Assembly: GCA_964494325.1 (NCBI GenBank)
Contig: CAZBTJ010000004.1
Coordinates: forward strand, 30,651-94,650
Length of the DNA stretch: 64,000 nucleotides
Direction: 5' to 3'
DNA from: JAIPFM01 sp964494325
GTDB taxonomy: Bacteria > Planctomycetota > Phycisphaerae > Sedimentisphaerales > Anaerobacaceae
Position numbers and translations under genes: made by a program
Shown: piece after piece, positions 1-10,900 of the stretch
Layout of the letters: each line of letters begins with the position of its first letter
Position numbering within the stretch: position 1 is the stretch's first letter
Notes under the pieces: model-generated
Seen by the model: only the letters and a program-made list of their open reading frames with translations
The model's database searches: none
Told to the model about the DNA's origin: nothing

Positions 1-542
1 AGTATATCATCTACTGGTCCACCACCATCCCGGGCCGCTTCCCCGAAACAGAAGCAGCTCAAGGCGACCGGGCAGGAAAGACCTTTTTGAATCACCGCAT
101 CTATTGCACCACGACCCAAGACTTCAAGACCTACACAAAAACACGGCTCTTCTACGACGACAACTTTAATGTCATTGATGCCACGATTGTCAAGGACAAC
201 AACCAGTATCTCCTGTTCGTCAAGGACGAGACCAAATCGCCAAAGGCCCAGAAGAACATCCGCCTGGCCATGGGCAAAAAAGCTCAAGGGCCCTACGGTC
301 CCGCCTCCCCCCCCATCACCCCCAAGGGTCTCTGGGTTGAAGGCCCCACTGTGCTCAAGATCGAAGACAGCTGGTTTCTTTTCTACGATGCCTACACTGA
401 GCATCACTACGCAGGCCTCAAATCCACAGACCTCAAGACCTGGGAAGAGGTCACTGATCAACTCCATTTCCCCAAGGGCACACGCCACGGCACCGCCTTT
501 GAAGTGCCAGTGTCTGTATTGGAAAAACTGAAGGGTCGGTAG
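1..542 (+). CDS. GH43-type glycoside hydrolase, 3' part (5' end off window)
   Basis: The window opens inside this gene: the frame is open from base 3 and ends at TAG 540-542, so about 179 C-terminal residues are visible. They resemble the second half of a five-bladed GH43-type propeller. 'NVIDATIVKD' is placed like the segment with the pKa-modulating Asp, and 'VEGPTV' like the segment with the general-acid Glu; 'STDLKTWEEV' is a typical blade repeat. By family the enzyme would remove arabinose- or xylose-type units from plant or algal polysaccharides; the substrate cannot be read from this part. A GH16 gene follows on the same strand 57 bp downstream, which suggests a small polysaccharide-degradation group. 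The TTG at 87 is only an in-frame codon, not the start. Family assignment is fairly sure, specificity unknown. Confidence 0.72.
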   Translation, partial: YIIYWSTTIPGRFPETEAAQGDRAGKTFLNHRIYCTTTQDFKTYTKTRLFYDDNFNVIDATIVKDNNQYLLFVKDETKSPKAQKNIRLAMGKKAQGPYGPASPPITPKGLWVEGPTVLKIEDSWFLFYDAYTEHHYAGLKSTDLKTWEEVTDQLHFPKGTRHGTAFEVPVSVLEKLKGR

Positions 543-599
543 TTGAAACAGGTTCGCTATTTCGTCACATAATACCGAATATTTGGATGGAGAAAGAAA

Positions 600-1464
600 A
601 TGGGAACAGCACTGAAAGGATCCATTGTTTGGGTCGCGTTTCTTATTCTGATATCAAGTGGCTCTATAGACACTCATGCCCAGGAGCAGACTGGTTCGAC
701 CCCTGCCAAGCAATCCAAATGGACATTGGTGTGGCAGGATGACTTTGTCAGCGACCAGCTTGATAACGCCCACTGGACACGCTGCACACGCGGTAATCCC
801 GACTGGAAGAATACCATGTCGAATGATCCACGCCTGCTCAAAATCAAGGACGGTGTGCTACAGCTTCGCGGGATTGTCAATGACACCCAGGACAAAGATC
901 CAGCACCCAATTTGACCGCCGGAGTTTCGAGCAAGGGAAAGTTTTCTTTCCAATATGGCAAGGTTCAGATCCGAGCACGCTTCAAAAGTGCCCAGGGCGC
1001 GTGGCCGGCTCTCTGGATGCTGGGCGCTGAAAAGGGATGGCCCGCCAATGGCGAGATTGATCTGATGGAGCACTTAAACTTTGATCACAAGATCTATCAG
1101 ACCTTACATTCCGAATACACGATCAAGATGGATAAAACCAATACACCGAAAAAAGGGAGGCACAGCGAAGATCAGTCGTGATGGATGGAACATCTATGGA
1201 TGCGAGTGGGACACAGACAAGATTGTCTTTACCGTAAATGGCAAGCCGACCCATATCTATCCGAGAGTCCCAGCACTCGGCGAAAAACAATGGCCATTCA
1301 ATCAACCGTTCTACTTCATCCTTTCCATGCAGATCGGTGGTAACTGGGTCAATGGCTCAGGTCCCACCAATGCCGCCCACTATCCCGCTGACATGGAAAT
1401 CGACTGGGTCCGTGTTTACAATCAAAAGAAACCGCCCAATCCACTCACAGATACGGTCGATTGA
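600..1464 (+). pseudogene. GH16 endo-beta-glucanase/laminarinase-like, single-base frameshift
   Basis: ATG 600 follows a GGAGAAAG ribosome site and starts a hydrophobic signal peptide of about 28 residues ending near 'THAQ'. The mature part has the GH16 jelly-roll signature: 'WQDDF', 'GKVQIRARFKSAQGAWPALW' and the catalytic motif 'GEIDLME' (nucleophile Glu, assisting Asp, acid/base Glu). The frame breaks in a run of six A at 1149-1154 and meets a stop at 1179-1181. Removing one A joins it exactly to the downstream frame ('PKKGGTAKISRDGWN'), which carries the rest of the fold ('YGCEWD', 'QIGGNWVNGSG', 'MEIDWVRVYNQ') to 1464. A whole product would be about 287 residues, normal for a secreted GH16 enzyme acting on beta-1,3- or mixed-linked glucans. 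A sequencing error in the A run is a real alternative to a true pseudogene. Confidence 0.8.
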
Positions 1465-1473
1465 TGGGACTGT

Positions 1474-1511
1474 GAAAGTAGGAAGGTAGGAAGGTGTGAA
1501 GCGAGGAAGGT
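1474..1511 (+). repeat. GGAAGG low-complexity run, related to one inside the giant gene
   Basis: The run is built from GAAAGTAGGAAGGTAGGAAG-like units. Its reverse complement shares the stretch CCTACCTTC-TACTTTC, with one mismatch, with the segment at 20364-20430 that encodes the 'KKVGSEE' repeats near the N terminus of the giant protein. The two copies are therefore in inverted orientation about 19 kb apart, flanking most of that gene. Confidence 0.6.
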
Positions 1512-1659
1512 AAAACCACTTCGCTGTAAGCCAGTATGACAACTCACCCAGTCATCCGTATTATGTGCAGTAAATCATTGACAAAACAATAGAAACAGGA
1601 GGCAAAACAGGCATGAAGATATTCAACTCCACATAACGTAGAGCTTCACATAACATTAC

Positions 1660-1679
1660 TTATGTTGAGCTCAACATAA
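1660..1679. repeat. 20-bp perfect palindrome next to transposase remnant
   Basis: TTATGTTGAGCTCAACATAA is its own reverse complement over all 20 bases. It overlaps the broken end of the transposase remnant (its minus-strand stop codon lies inside the palindrome). Related half-sites (CACATAAC) occur just upstream at 1630-1655. REP-associated transposases act on imperfect palindromes, so a relation is possible, but only one copy is visible here. Confidence 0.55.
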
Positions 1680-1862
1680 AATATGGTTACTGAGTGTAAC
1701 GTAAGCATACAAACGCCACGCGCAACGCTGGCATGCTTGAAATAAACGCTGTTCAAACGCGTCTCTAGCCTCAGGAGTACCAAAGACAGGCTTGCGATAA
1801 TTACCACGGTTCAACACGTGGTATACTGCACCAGGATATTCAACACGAAAACTTCTGGCCAT
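1671..1862 (-). pseudogene. REP-associated (IS200-like) tyrosine transposase, N-terminal remnant
   Basis: The 63-residue frame starts 'MARSFRVEYPGAVYHVLNRG', the hallmark N terminus of REP-associated Y1 transposases, and continues 'YRKPVFGTPEARDAFEQRL' and 'WRLYAYVTLSNHILC' before a stop. The family's HUH metal-binding motif normally follows in 'SNHFHLL'; here it is replaced by 'SNHILC' and the catalytic Tyr domain is missing. The remnant therefore cannot act as a transposase. The break falls at a perfect palindrome, which may mark the event that truncated it. No second part of the gene is found nearby. Confidence 0.75.
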
Positions 1863-1929
1863 AAGGGATCATTGTGGGAATAGTCGTGGGGATATCAAGA
1901 CAAAAATGTTAATAATTACGGCATGACTC

Positions 1930-1949
1930 CTTTAGTGCCCTTTAGTGCC
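1930..1949. repeat. Tandem 10-bp duplication
   Basis: Two perfect adjacent copies of CTTTAGTGCC lie 37 bp beyond the stop codon of the giant minus-strand gene. No function is evident. Confidence 0.5.
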
Positions 1950-1985
1950 TCTTCTGTTTCTTACTAAGTCCTTTTTCTCCCCCTC

Positions 1986-4900
1986 TTAGTAGTGTCCAAT
2001 TATCCAGCCATACTTCCATCCCTCTATATCCTTTGGCCGGTGTCTTATCTGAGGAAATCCTCCCAACTTACTCGATGCACATGTGCCATATGAAGTTGCA
2101 CCATGGAGGGGATTTGACTTTCCTTTTCCATACAAGATTACTGGATATCTGTATTTATCGTATAAACCATCGAAGTCTCTTTTTGTGATTCTACCATCCT
2201 CATCTCCTCCCCAATTTTTCTTATCAACCTGATACCATAGGTTCATACACTTATTAATTGTCCTGCCAATGCAGTTATATCCGCCAGTACAGATTGGGGG
2301 CTCCAAGCATGCCTCCAGAGGATTAAAATTCAAATAGGTAGCTACCATTAATATAAGTCCCTGATATACAAGGATGGGCTTGCAATCATCATTAGGTCCC
2401 TGTGAACCACACTCGCCCCCACTTGGAAAATGCCTAGTCAATAAAAACGTCGATAGTAACAAGGCATATCCTATGAAGGCTATCTCTCCGCTTGGATCGC
2501 TGTTCATTACTGGGTTAACGTTTGCATACAAATACTTGTGAAGCGTCATTGGCTCCCAAATCAACCCCTCAAAGGAATCGCCTGTCAGGAAGCGACCGTT
2601 CTTCAAATTGTAATATCTGGCTCTTAGGTATATTAGGTTTGTACTAGCGTCATAATGCTCTCCGGCATATAGATAACCATTGATGGTTGAACCAACCCTA
2701 TTCAATAGATTCCCGAATGCGTCGTATTCGTATGTGTCTGTGATACTCTGGACATTGTCTGTAAGTAATCGGGTAGACATTTGGCCGTCATAGTGGTAGC
2801 AACTCGTTCCCTCTGGACGTTTCATGCTAATTAGATCATAGCCAAAAACATAACTAACCGTAGATCCATTGGTTGTCTCGACTAGAACCTGAGCATATGG
2901 CCGATTGCTGTCTACCAGGTATCGAGTTGTTATCCCAGAAACAGTTTTGCTTATCCGGATACCCTGTGAATTGTGAGTATAGACCACTTGTCCCGGTGTA
3001 TCTCCTAACTGGATATCAGCAGAAACAAGCCTATTCTCATAATCATATGAATAAGTATTGACGTTAGTTCCATCTGTCTTGCTCAAGGTGTTTCCATTAT
3101 CGTCATAGGTATAGGTGTAGGTTGTGACACTGGGATCAGTTCCCGTAACAGTCACAATCTCTGTGATAAGACGATCGTTATCGTCATAGGTGTAGGTTGT
3201 AGTGATGGTTTGCGTCGGTTTCGTTTCAACCTTGGTCAAACGATTACCTACGGCATCGTAGGTATAGTCAATGGTAGCAATCCCATCAACAGGATCATCA
3301 ATACGTTCTTGTGTAAGCCGATACAGGGCATCGTAGGTATAGTCGACGGTTCTACCGGTGTTCTCCACCACACGTGTCTTGTTGCCGGCTGGACCCAAAG
3401 TGTAGGTATAACTTGCAAGTAGAGATCCATCTGATTTTCTGTGAACGATTTCTATGGGACGATTCAAGCTATCATAGCTGTATTCAGTATAGGTTCCATT
3501 GGGATACTCCACTTTGATATGGTTGCCAACCGAATTGTAGCTGTACACAGTGATACCACCATCTGGGTCTGTCACGGTTTCTAATAGATTGGCTCCATTA
3601 TAGGTATAGGCTGTTGATCCAGCCGAGGTGGTGACCGAAGTGCGGTTGCCCTTGGCATCATAGGTATAGGCTATGGTACTGCCATCCGGATCGGTTCTCT
3701 GTATCAAACGATCCATAACATCGTATTCGTAGGAGGTGATTTGCCCTTCGCTCGTGGTATCTGAGGCCACTTTCCCTATCACAGTATAAGTGAAGCGAAT
3801 CCAGGTTCCATCGGGATATGACTTTTGCACTAAGCGATTGTTGATATCGTATTCATAGGTGATCGCATTGGCGTTGAAGTCTGTCTTGGAGATCAGGTTT
3901 CCTAACGCATCATAGTCCATGGTTTCAACGTGACCTAAAGGCAATTGACGTGCTGTAGGCAATCCAAAGAGGTTAAAATCAAAAGAGGTCGTGTTCCCAT
4001 TGGCATCTGTTTGGGTAATGCGATTACCCATTTCGTTGTACGCATACTCCGTACGGCCGCCAAGTGCATCGATGACAACCGTGAGATCTTGAGCGGGCGT
4101 GGTGCTGGTGATCTCAAGGGAGTCACGGTATACAAATTGGGTTGTGATACCTGCCTGGTCGATTTCCGCGGTCTTCTGGCCGAGATCGTTATAGATGACC
4201 GTCGTGAATGTACCATCCGGATAGATGGTCTTCACTAGTTGATTGAGTGCGTTGTATTGGAACTGGGTCGTATTGCCAAGAGCGTCTGTTTCGCTGATCT
4301 TGTTCCCATTGTTATCATGGGTGTATTCAATTCTACAGCCTAAGGGACAGATAAAGGCAGTCTGCCTTCCTCCTGCATCGTATTCATATACGTATTTGTT
4401 CCCAAGTTGATCGGTCCTGCTGATCACCCGCCCGGCAGGATCATATTCCGTTTCCGTTGCTGCGCCATCGGGATAAACGGCTCGAATCAAATTGCCATTG
4501 GCATCATATTCGTATTGGGTGGTCCTGCCTGCTCGATCCGTGCTACTGATGCGGCGGTTCTTGGCATCATAGGCACTTGTCTCTTGAGTACCGTCTGGAT
4601 AGATCGTTGTGACGAGGTTCCCGTTGGCATCATAGAGGTACTCCGTTCGATTCCCAAGTGGATCAATCGTTGCGGATCGTTTGCCTTGAGAATTGTATTC
4701 AATACGTCTGATATTCCCCTGGGCATCAATGATTTGAACAGGCTTATTCTTGGCATTATAGGTGTGCTGCACAGTACTCGTTTCCGTACCTGCCCAGGTT
4801 GTTACGGACCGGGTATCGGTAAGACGGTTGCCATTCCCATCGTTGATAAAAACAAGGTCATTGCCCAAGGAATCCGTATGGCCGGATAAATTACCGTAGG

Positions 4901-7900
4901 CGTCATAATAATAGGTTTTGACCTGACCCAAGGGATTCGTGTCCGTGACAAGCTGGCCTTGATCGTCATAGTCCCACGCACTCGTATAGCCCAGGGCATT
5001 GGTCTTACTTGTCAGGTTTCCTTCCGTATCGTAGGTGTTCGTAGTTGAATAACCTAGAGCATCGGTCTCGGTTAGAATATTTCCATCGGAATCATAAGTG
5101 GACGTAGTGGTGTTTCCCAGGGGATCAGTCTCTGATAGTGTATTTCCTTGAGCATCGTATGTATAGGTGGTTGTATTGCCATTGAAATCGGTGATGGCTG
5201 TCTCTTTATCCGGATTGTTGGGATCTTCGTAAGCGTAGTGTTTTTCACCGCCAAGGGGATCAACCTCACGCGTAACATTACCGCGATCATCGTAATACAG
5301 TTCCGTCACGTTACCGAGGACATCGGTTTGCGTACCCATCAAAGCAGCAGTGTCAAAATCCTGTTGGCTTACATTGCCCAAAGCGTCGGTGCCGGAAGAA
5401 AGACGCCCGTCGTCATCAAATTCAGCTTTAAATACACGTGTACCTTCAGCATCGTAGAGAGCATCCAGGAAATGAGCAGGATCGACAAGGTACTCATAGG
5501 TCATGGTTTCATCGAGCTGATTGGTGAAACCAATCAAGTCACCGTGAGAGTCGTAGGTGTATTTGACAGAGCTATCGCTCGTATCAATAATTTCTACGAT
5601 GCGTCCCTGGGGATCGCGGATCAGATCGATTTGGGCACCCGTCGAATGCGTGATCGCGTCAGGGGTAAATCTCACTACGTTGTCATTGCGGTCGGTTATC
5701 TTTTTGAGGCCATTGCCTTGGATGTAGTCGTATTTGGTGCCGTCCTGCATGGTCAGAACATAGTTTGATGGATTCCAGTTGCCGTCCAGGGCGTCAATGA
5801 TGCGGCCGAATATGCCACCACGGAAATAGGAGCCATCCTTGACGGTCAGTTTTTCATAAACACCGGGATCTGGCTTAAATGCCGGTATGTAGGTGCTACC
5901 TAGATAACCGATCAACGAGACGCTGTGTCTAAATGTTGGCTCATAGGTAAAGCCAACACGACGCCCGTCGGGTGTGGTCAGGTAAACTCGGTCACCGGTC
6001 TGCATTTCTTCGCCTTCGGGGGTTGTTTCACCGATGTTGGCATCGGCAAAGCCCAGGGACCAACCGTAGCCAAAGTCGCCCTGGTTATTTGCTTGCAGGG
6101 TATCGTAGGTTCGGTTGATGGTAATGGGGATGCCTACCAAGGGGACCGACATGTCCGTCACAGTGAAGGCGAAATTGCCGAGTTTGGCATTGCCGGAGAC
6201 ACCAAAGGCCAGGGGTTCGACCCAGCCGGCACCGTTGAGATCGTAGGCGGTGACACGGAGAACATAGGCGTCGTTGGCCAGGACGGTGGGATCAAATGTG
6301 ACGACAGTCTCCTGGTCTACGGGTTCGGTGCCTTCGGCCAGGAGGACGTAGTCCGGATCGTCGGCACCGAGGTTGGCGATGTTGACCTTATTTGCTGGGG
6401 CGTATTCCACCTTCCAGTAGGCGAGGTTCTCGTCCTGGACGCTGATGACGATGTCCGTGAGATAGGTGATCATGGCCTGGTTTTCTGGGCTATGGATAGT
6501 CACCACAGGATGCATATTGTCTGAGGGATCAAAGACCCGCACCTGGCGAATGTTGCTGAGGCCCTCATTGCCGGAGAGATCCGTGGCCCGGGCCACTACG
6601 TCCGAGAGGCCCGGTGTATCAAAGGTAATTTCCGTTTCGTAGAGGTTGCCATTGGGCGTCAGGGCATGTTCCTGACCATCGATCAGGAGCACAACTGGAC
6701 CGAGGCCGACATTGTCGGTAACACGGACCTGGAAGCTGAGAGATTCGCCGGGATTCACCAGATTACTGCTGGCCAGCAGGATGAGCGACGGCACCAGGGT
6801 ATCTTGGGCCACGGTCATGGTGAAGCTCTGCTGGGCGCTGGCACCATAGGGGTCGGTAACCTCTACGGTGACTTGATGATCGCCGCGATCCAGGTGGGTG
6901 GTCTCCCATTGAATCTGGCCCAGTTCATTGATGCTCATTCCGGCCGGGGCCGTGGTAAGCCGATAGACAACGCTGGTGTCATCCGGATCGTCTACCAGGA
7001 CTTGGTAGCGATAGGTGAGGCCCTCAGTGACACTGGGAATGGGATTGGAGATAATGGTTGGCGCCTGGTTGGCACGAACCGTGAGCGTGTATTGCTGCTG
7101 CCCCCCTGCTCCCTGCGTGTCAAGGGCAGCGATCTTGACCGTGTGCGTGCCCATCTGGTCCAGGGTGGGTGCCCAATCGATCTGGCCAGCGGCCCGGTCA
7201 ATGGTCATGCCAGTGGGTGCTTCCAGCAGATAGTATTCGACAACGCCCCCTTCTGGATCGGTGGCCGTTACCTTGTATTGGTAAGGTGTGGTTTCCTTGG
7301 CAAACAACCGGGGTGTGCTGGTAATAACCGGGGCCTGGTTGATGGCATCGGAGGTCACGACCACGGTATAGTCCTGAGTATCGCCGCCGCCATAGGCATC
7401 CGTGACCTGGACGGAGACATTGATACTGCCGACCTGAACGTTGGTAGGCGTCCAGGCGATCAGGCCGGTTTCCGGATTCACTGCCATGCCAGTGGGTGCT
7501 TCAGTCAGGGCGAAGCTGAGGGAATCGCCTTCCACGTCATGGGCGCGAACTGCGTAGGTATAGGGCTGGTCCACAAAGGCCTGGGTATTGGCTGCAGAGA
7601 AGATCTGCGGGGCCAGGTTCGAACTACGTACCCTAATGCTAAAGGTCTGCTGAGCTGTAGCCCCTAATGGATCGGTGACCTCGACTGTGACGGTGTTTTC
7701 TCCCAGTTGATCAATGGTGGGCGACCAGCGCAGGGTGCCGAGTTCTTTGTTCAGGGACATGCCTCTGGGTGCCGCAACCAGGGACCAGGTTAAAGGATCG
7801 CCGTCTGCATCATCGGCGCTCATGTCATAGGCATACATTTGGCCAACGACCGCCGCGTCTCCAGCCTGGGAGGTGATGATGGGGGCCGCGTTGCTGTTGC

Positions 7901-10900
7901 TGTTGGTGACTTGGATCACAAAGCTCTGTTGAGCCAAACCGCCGCGTCCGTCGCTGACCTGCACCTGGGTTTGGTGTTCACCAAACTGAGCATTGGTCGG
8001 TGTCCACAGTACGACACCTGTTTGAGCATCCACGCTCATGTTGGCGGGGCCGTTAAGCAGACCGTAGGTCAGGGGATCGCCATTGGGATCCCAGGCCTGG
8101 ATCTGGTAGGGATAAGTCGTACCCAGACGCACTCGGGTACGCGGTGAAGATGTGATCACCGGAGCGTCATTCGGGGCGACGGCCACAACTACCAGGTCGT
8201 AAGCCTGGAGGGACTCAGCACCGCGCTGATCAGTGGCTGAGACAATCACCTCGTGAATGCCGAGATCAATTGTCTGGGCTGTCCAGGTAATCAGGCCGGT
8301 GTTCGCATCAATGGTCAAACCATCCGGGGCCTTGGACAATCCGTACATAATCATCTGCTCTTCCGGATCCTGGGCCTGGACCTGGTACTGATAGGGCAGA
8401 TCCACAATGGCCTGGCCATTGGGTGTAGACACGATTACTGGCGGGATGTTGGGGGACTCTACCAGGATCTGCCAGGCTTGCAGGTCCACGCCGCCGTTGC
8501 CGTCTTGTACGCGGAGGATGACATTGTGCGTACCCAACTGATGGGCGCGAGGGATCCAGACCACGGCACTTGCCTGCGCGTCGATGGCCATGCCAGTAGG
8601 CGCCACCACCAGATCGAATGTCAGGTCGTCGTCGTTGAGGTCAAAGGCATCGGCGTCATACAGATAGAGCTGATGGGTCAAGGCAGTCGTGCCTGGCTCG
8701 GTTAGAATCTCTGGCGCGACATTGGGGACCGTGTAGGTGCCGGGTGTGTTGCCAAAGTCAAGACCGTTAACGATCTCATCGTCACCAATAGTGATCTCGT
8801 GAATGCCGGTTCCAGGATCAGTAAGCAGCCAACCATCCTGACGTTCCAGGGCCAGCCTGTATGTACCGGCTGTCAGGCCTTCAAATACGTAACGCCCATT
8901 GGCATCAGTGGTGGTCCAGGGTTCCGTGCCATCCCGGTAGCCATTTTGGTTGTGATCCAGGTAGACGACCCAGCCTGCGAGTGTGTCTTCACGTTGCTCA
9001 GCAGGGATGTCCCAGGTAAAGGCCATGAAGTGGGGGGCGGAGGTTAGGTCTCCGGTTATAAAGTCCCGGATGTATTCACCTGTGATACCATCGTATTCCT
9101 GAATGACCCCGTGGCCATCAGTCGTGTCTTGGCCCGCTATGTAGAGCTGTCCATCGGGGCCCCAAGCCAACTTAGAACCGTTCAGATTATGGTATCCCGA
9201 TGGATTTAGGTGGCCAAGAAAGGCACCGGTTTGACCATCTAAACGGCTGGCATAATTACCATTGGTTACATAGGCATCGCCGTCCGGCCCCCAGGCCATA
9301 TCAAAAGAACGAGACAAGTTTGCCAAAAGTCCCATGTAGGCGCCTGTTTCGCCATTGTATTTCAGGATATAGCCATAGGGCTGGCCCGCGTTGGCCGTCC
9401 ATATATCGCCATTTTGATCGAAGAGAATCCCCACAGGATTACTGATGGGTCCACCATTTGCGAAGACACCCAGGTATTCGCCGGTTGTCCCGTCAAAATG
9501 CAGGACTGCGTCCAATGATTGGCTCGTTGCATAGAAGTTACCATCTGGTCCCGCGATAAACTTGGAGATCCGAGTTGTCGTAGGACGATCGTCAAAGGTA
9601 GCGAGTTTCTCTATCAGCTCTCCCGTCACAGGATCAAAACGACAAAGACGAGCATTCGTCGTGTTTCTGTTCTCTACCGCGTAGATACTCCCGTCTTGCC
9701 CAATAAACGGCCTGGCAGCGTCACTGATGTCCAGGGCCTCAATGAGAGAACCCGCACGTCCATCGTACCGCAAGATTTGGAAATTTGAATTATCGGAAGA
9801 GATTAGATCAGCGCCATGTTGCCAGATTCCATCCTGATCAAGATCATTGAAGACAGTTCCCTGCACGGAGCTGGAGCCAGACACATCCACGGCAAAATCA
9901 ACATTGTAAACCGTGCCTTCGTGGCCGACCGTGACTTCCTGTGTCGGTGTTATGGCTTTGGCATGCTGCCAGCCTTCCGGGGCTTCCTGGGCAATATAGT
10001 AGGTGCCTGCGGCCACGCCTTCAAAGATATAGCGACCCTTTTCGTCGGTTGTGGTCCATCGTTCACCGTCATCCCGGCGTCCATTGCGGTTGTGATCCAT
10101 GTACACGATCCAGCCAGCTAAGGTGTCTTCACGCTCTGCTTCGGGAATGTCCGGAGTAAAGACCATGAAGGAGGGAGAGGACAGGGCATCCTCAAGGACG
10201 AACTCTTGAATAAACGCACCGGTGAGTCCATTGTATTCATCAATGACACCATTTTGGTCTTGGTTGATTCCGTTTACATAGATGTTACCATCCGGGCCCA
10301 CGGCTATGGTTCCACTCCAATTATACCCTGCACGTCTGCTGGTAAAACGCCCCATGTTGGCACCTGTGTTACCGTTGAGGCGGTACACGTAGCCGCTGTC
10401 AGTGACATAGGCATTCCCATCGGAGCCCCAAGCCATGTCAAACGTGTGGCCCAAATCTGCCAGTTGCCCGATGTACTCACCGGTTTGACCGTTGAATTTC
10501 AATATCACACCATAGGGTGAGGCCACATTACAGGTCCAGAGATCACCATTGCTATCAAAGAGCATACCAACCGGATTGTTCATGTTACTTGACTGGGCAA
10601 AGAGTCCCAGGTACTCACCTGTGGTACCGTCGAATTTTCCAATGGCGTCCAGCGGCTGACTACTGCCATAGAAATCGCCGTCTGGCCCCTGTATGATCTT
10701 GCTGAAGGCCGTTCCCCTATCATCAAAGAAGGCGAGCTTCTCAATGAGTTCCCCAGTGTGGGGATCATAACGACAGATCCGTGCAGCAGCCGTCCTTCTC
10801 GCCTCAACCAGGTACAGGTATCCGTCTTCACCTACAAAGGGATTGCCCCCTCTGGATTCTTGGATCACATCAATGAGTGACCCAGTATGTCCATTATAGC

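Larger units (their letters stand above)
1465..1985. other. Spacer rich in short repeats and remnants
   Basis: This stretch separates the GH16 gene from the giant minus-strand gene and holds no intact gene. It contains a GGAAGG-type low-complexity run (1474-1511), a perfect ribosome site AGGAGG followed by an ATG at 1613 that opens only seven codons, a 20-bp perfect palindrome (1660-1679), a small GTTAC/GTAAC hairpin (1684-1698), a truncated transposase on the minus strand (1671-1862) and two tandem copies of CTTTAGTGCC (1930-1949). No immunity-type gene lies here after the RHS gene that ends at 1986. Confidence 0.6.
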
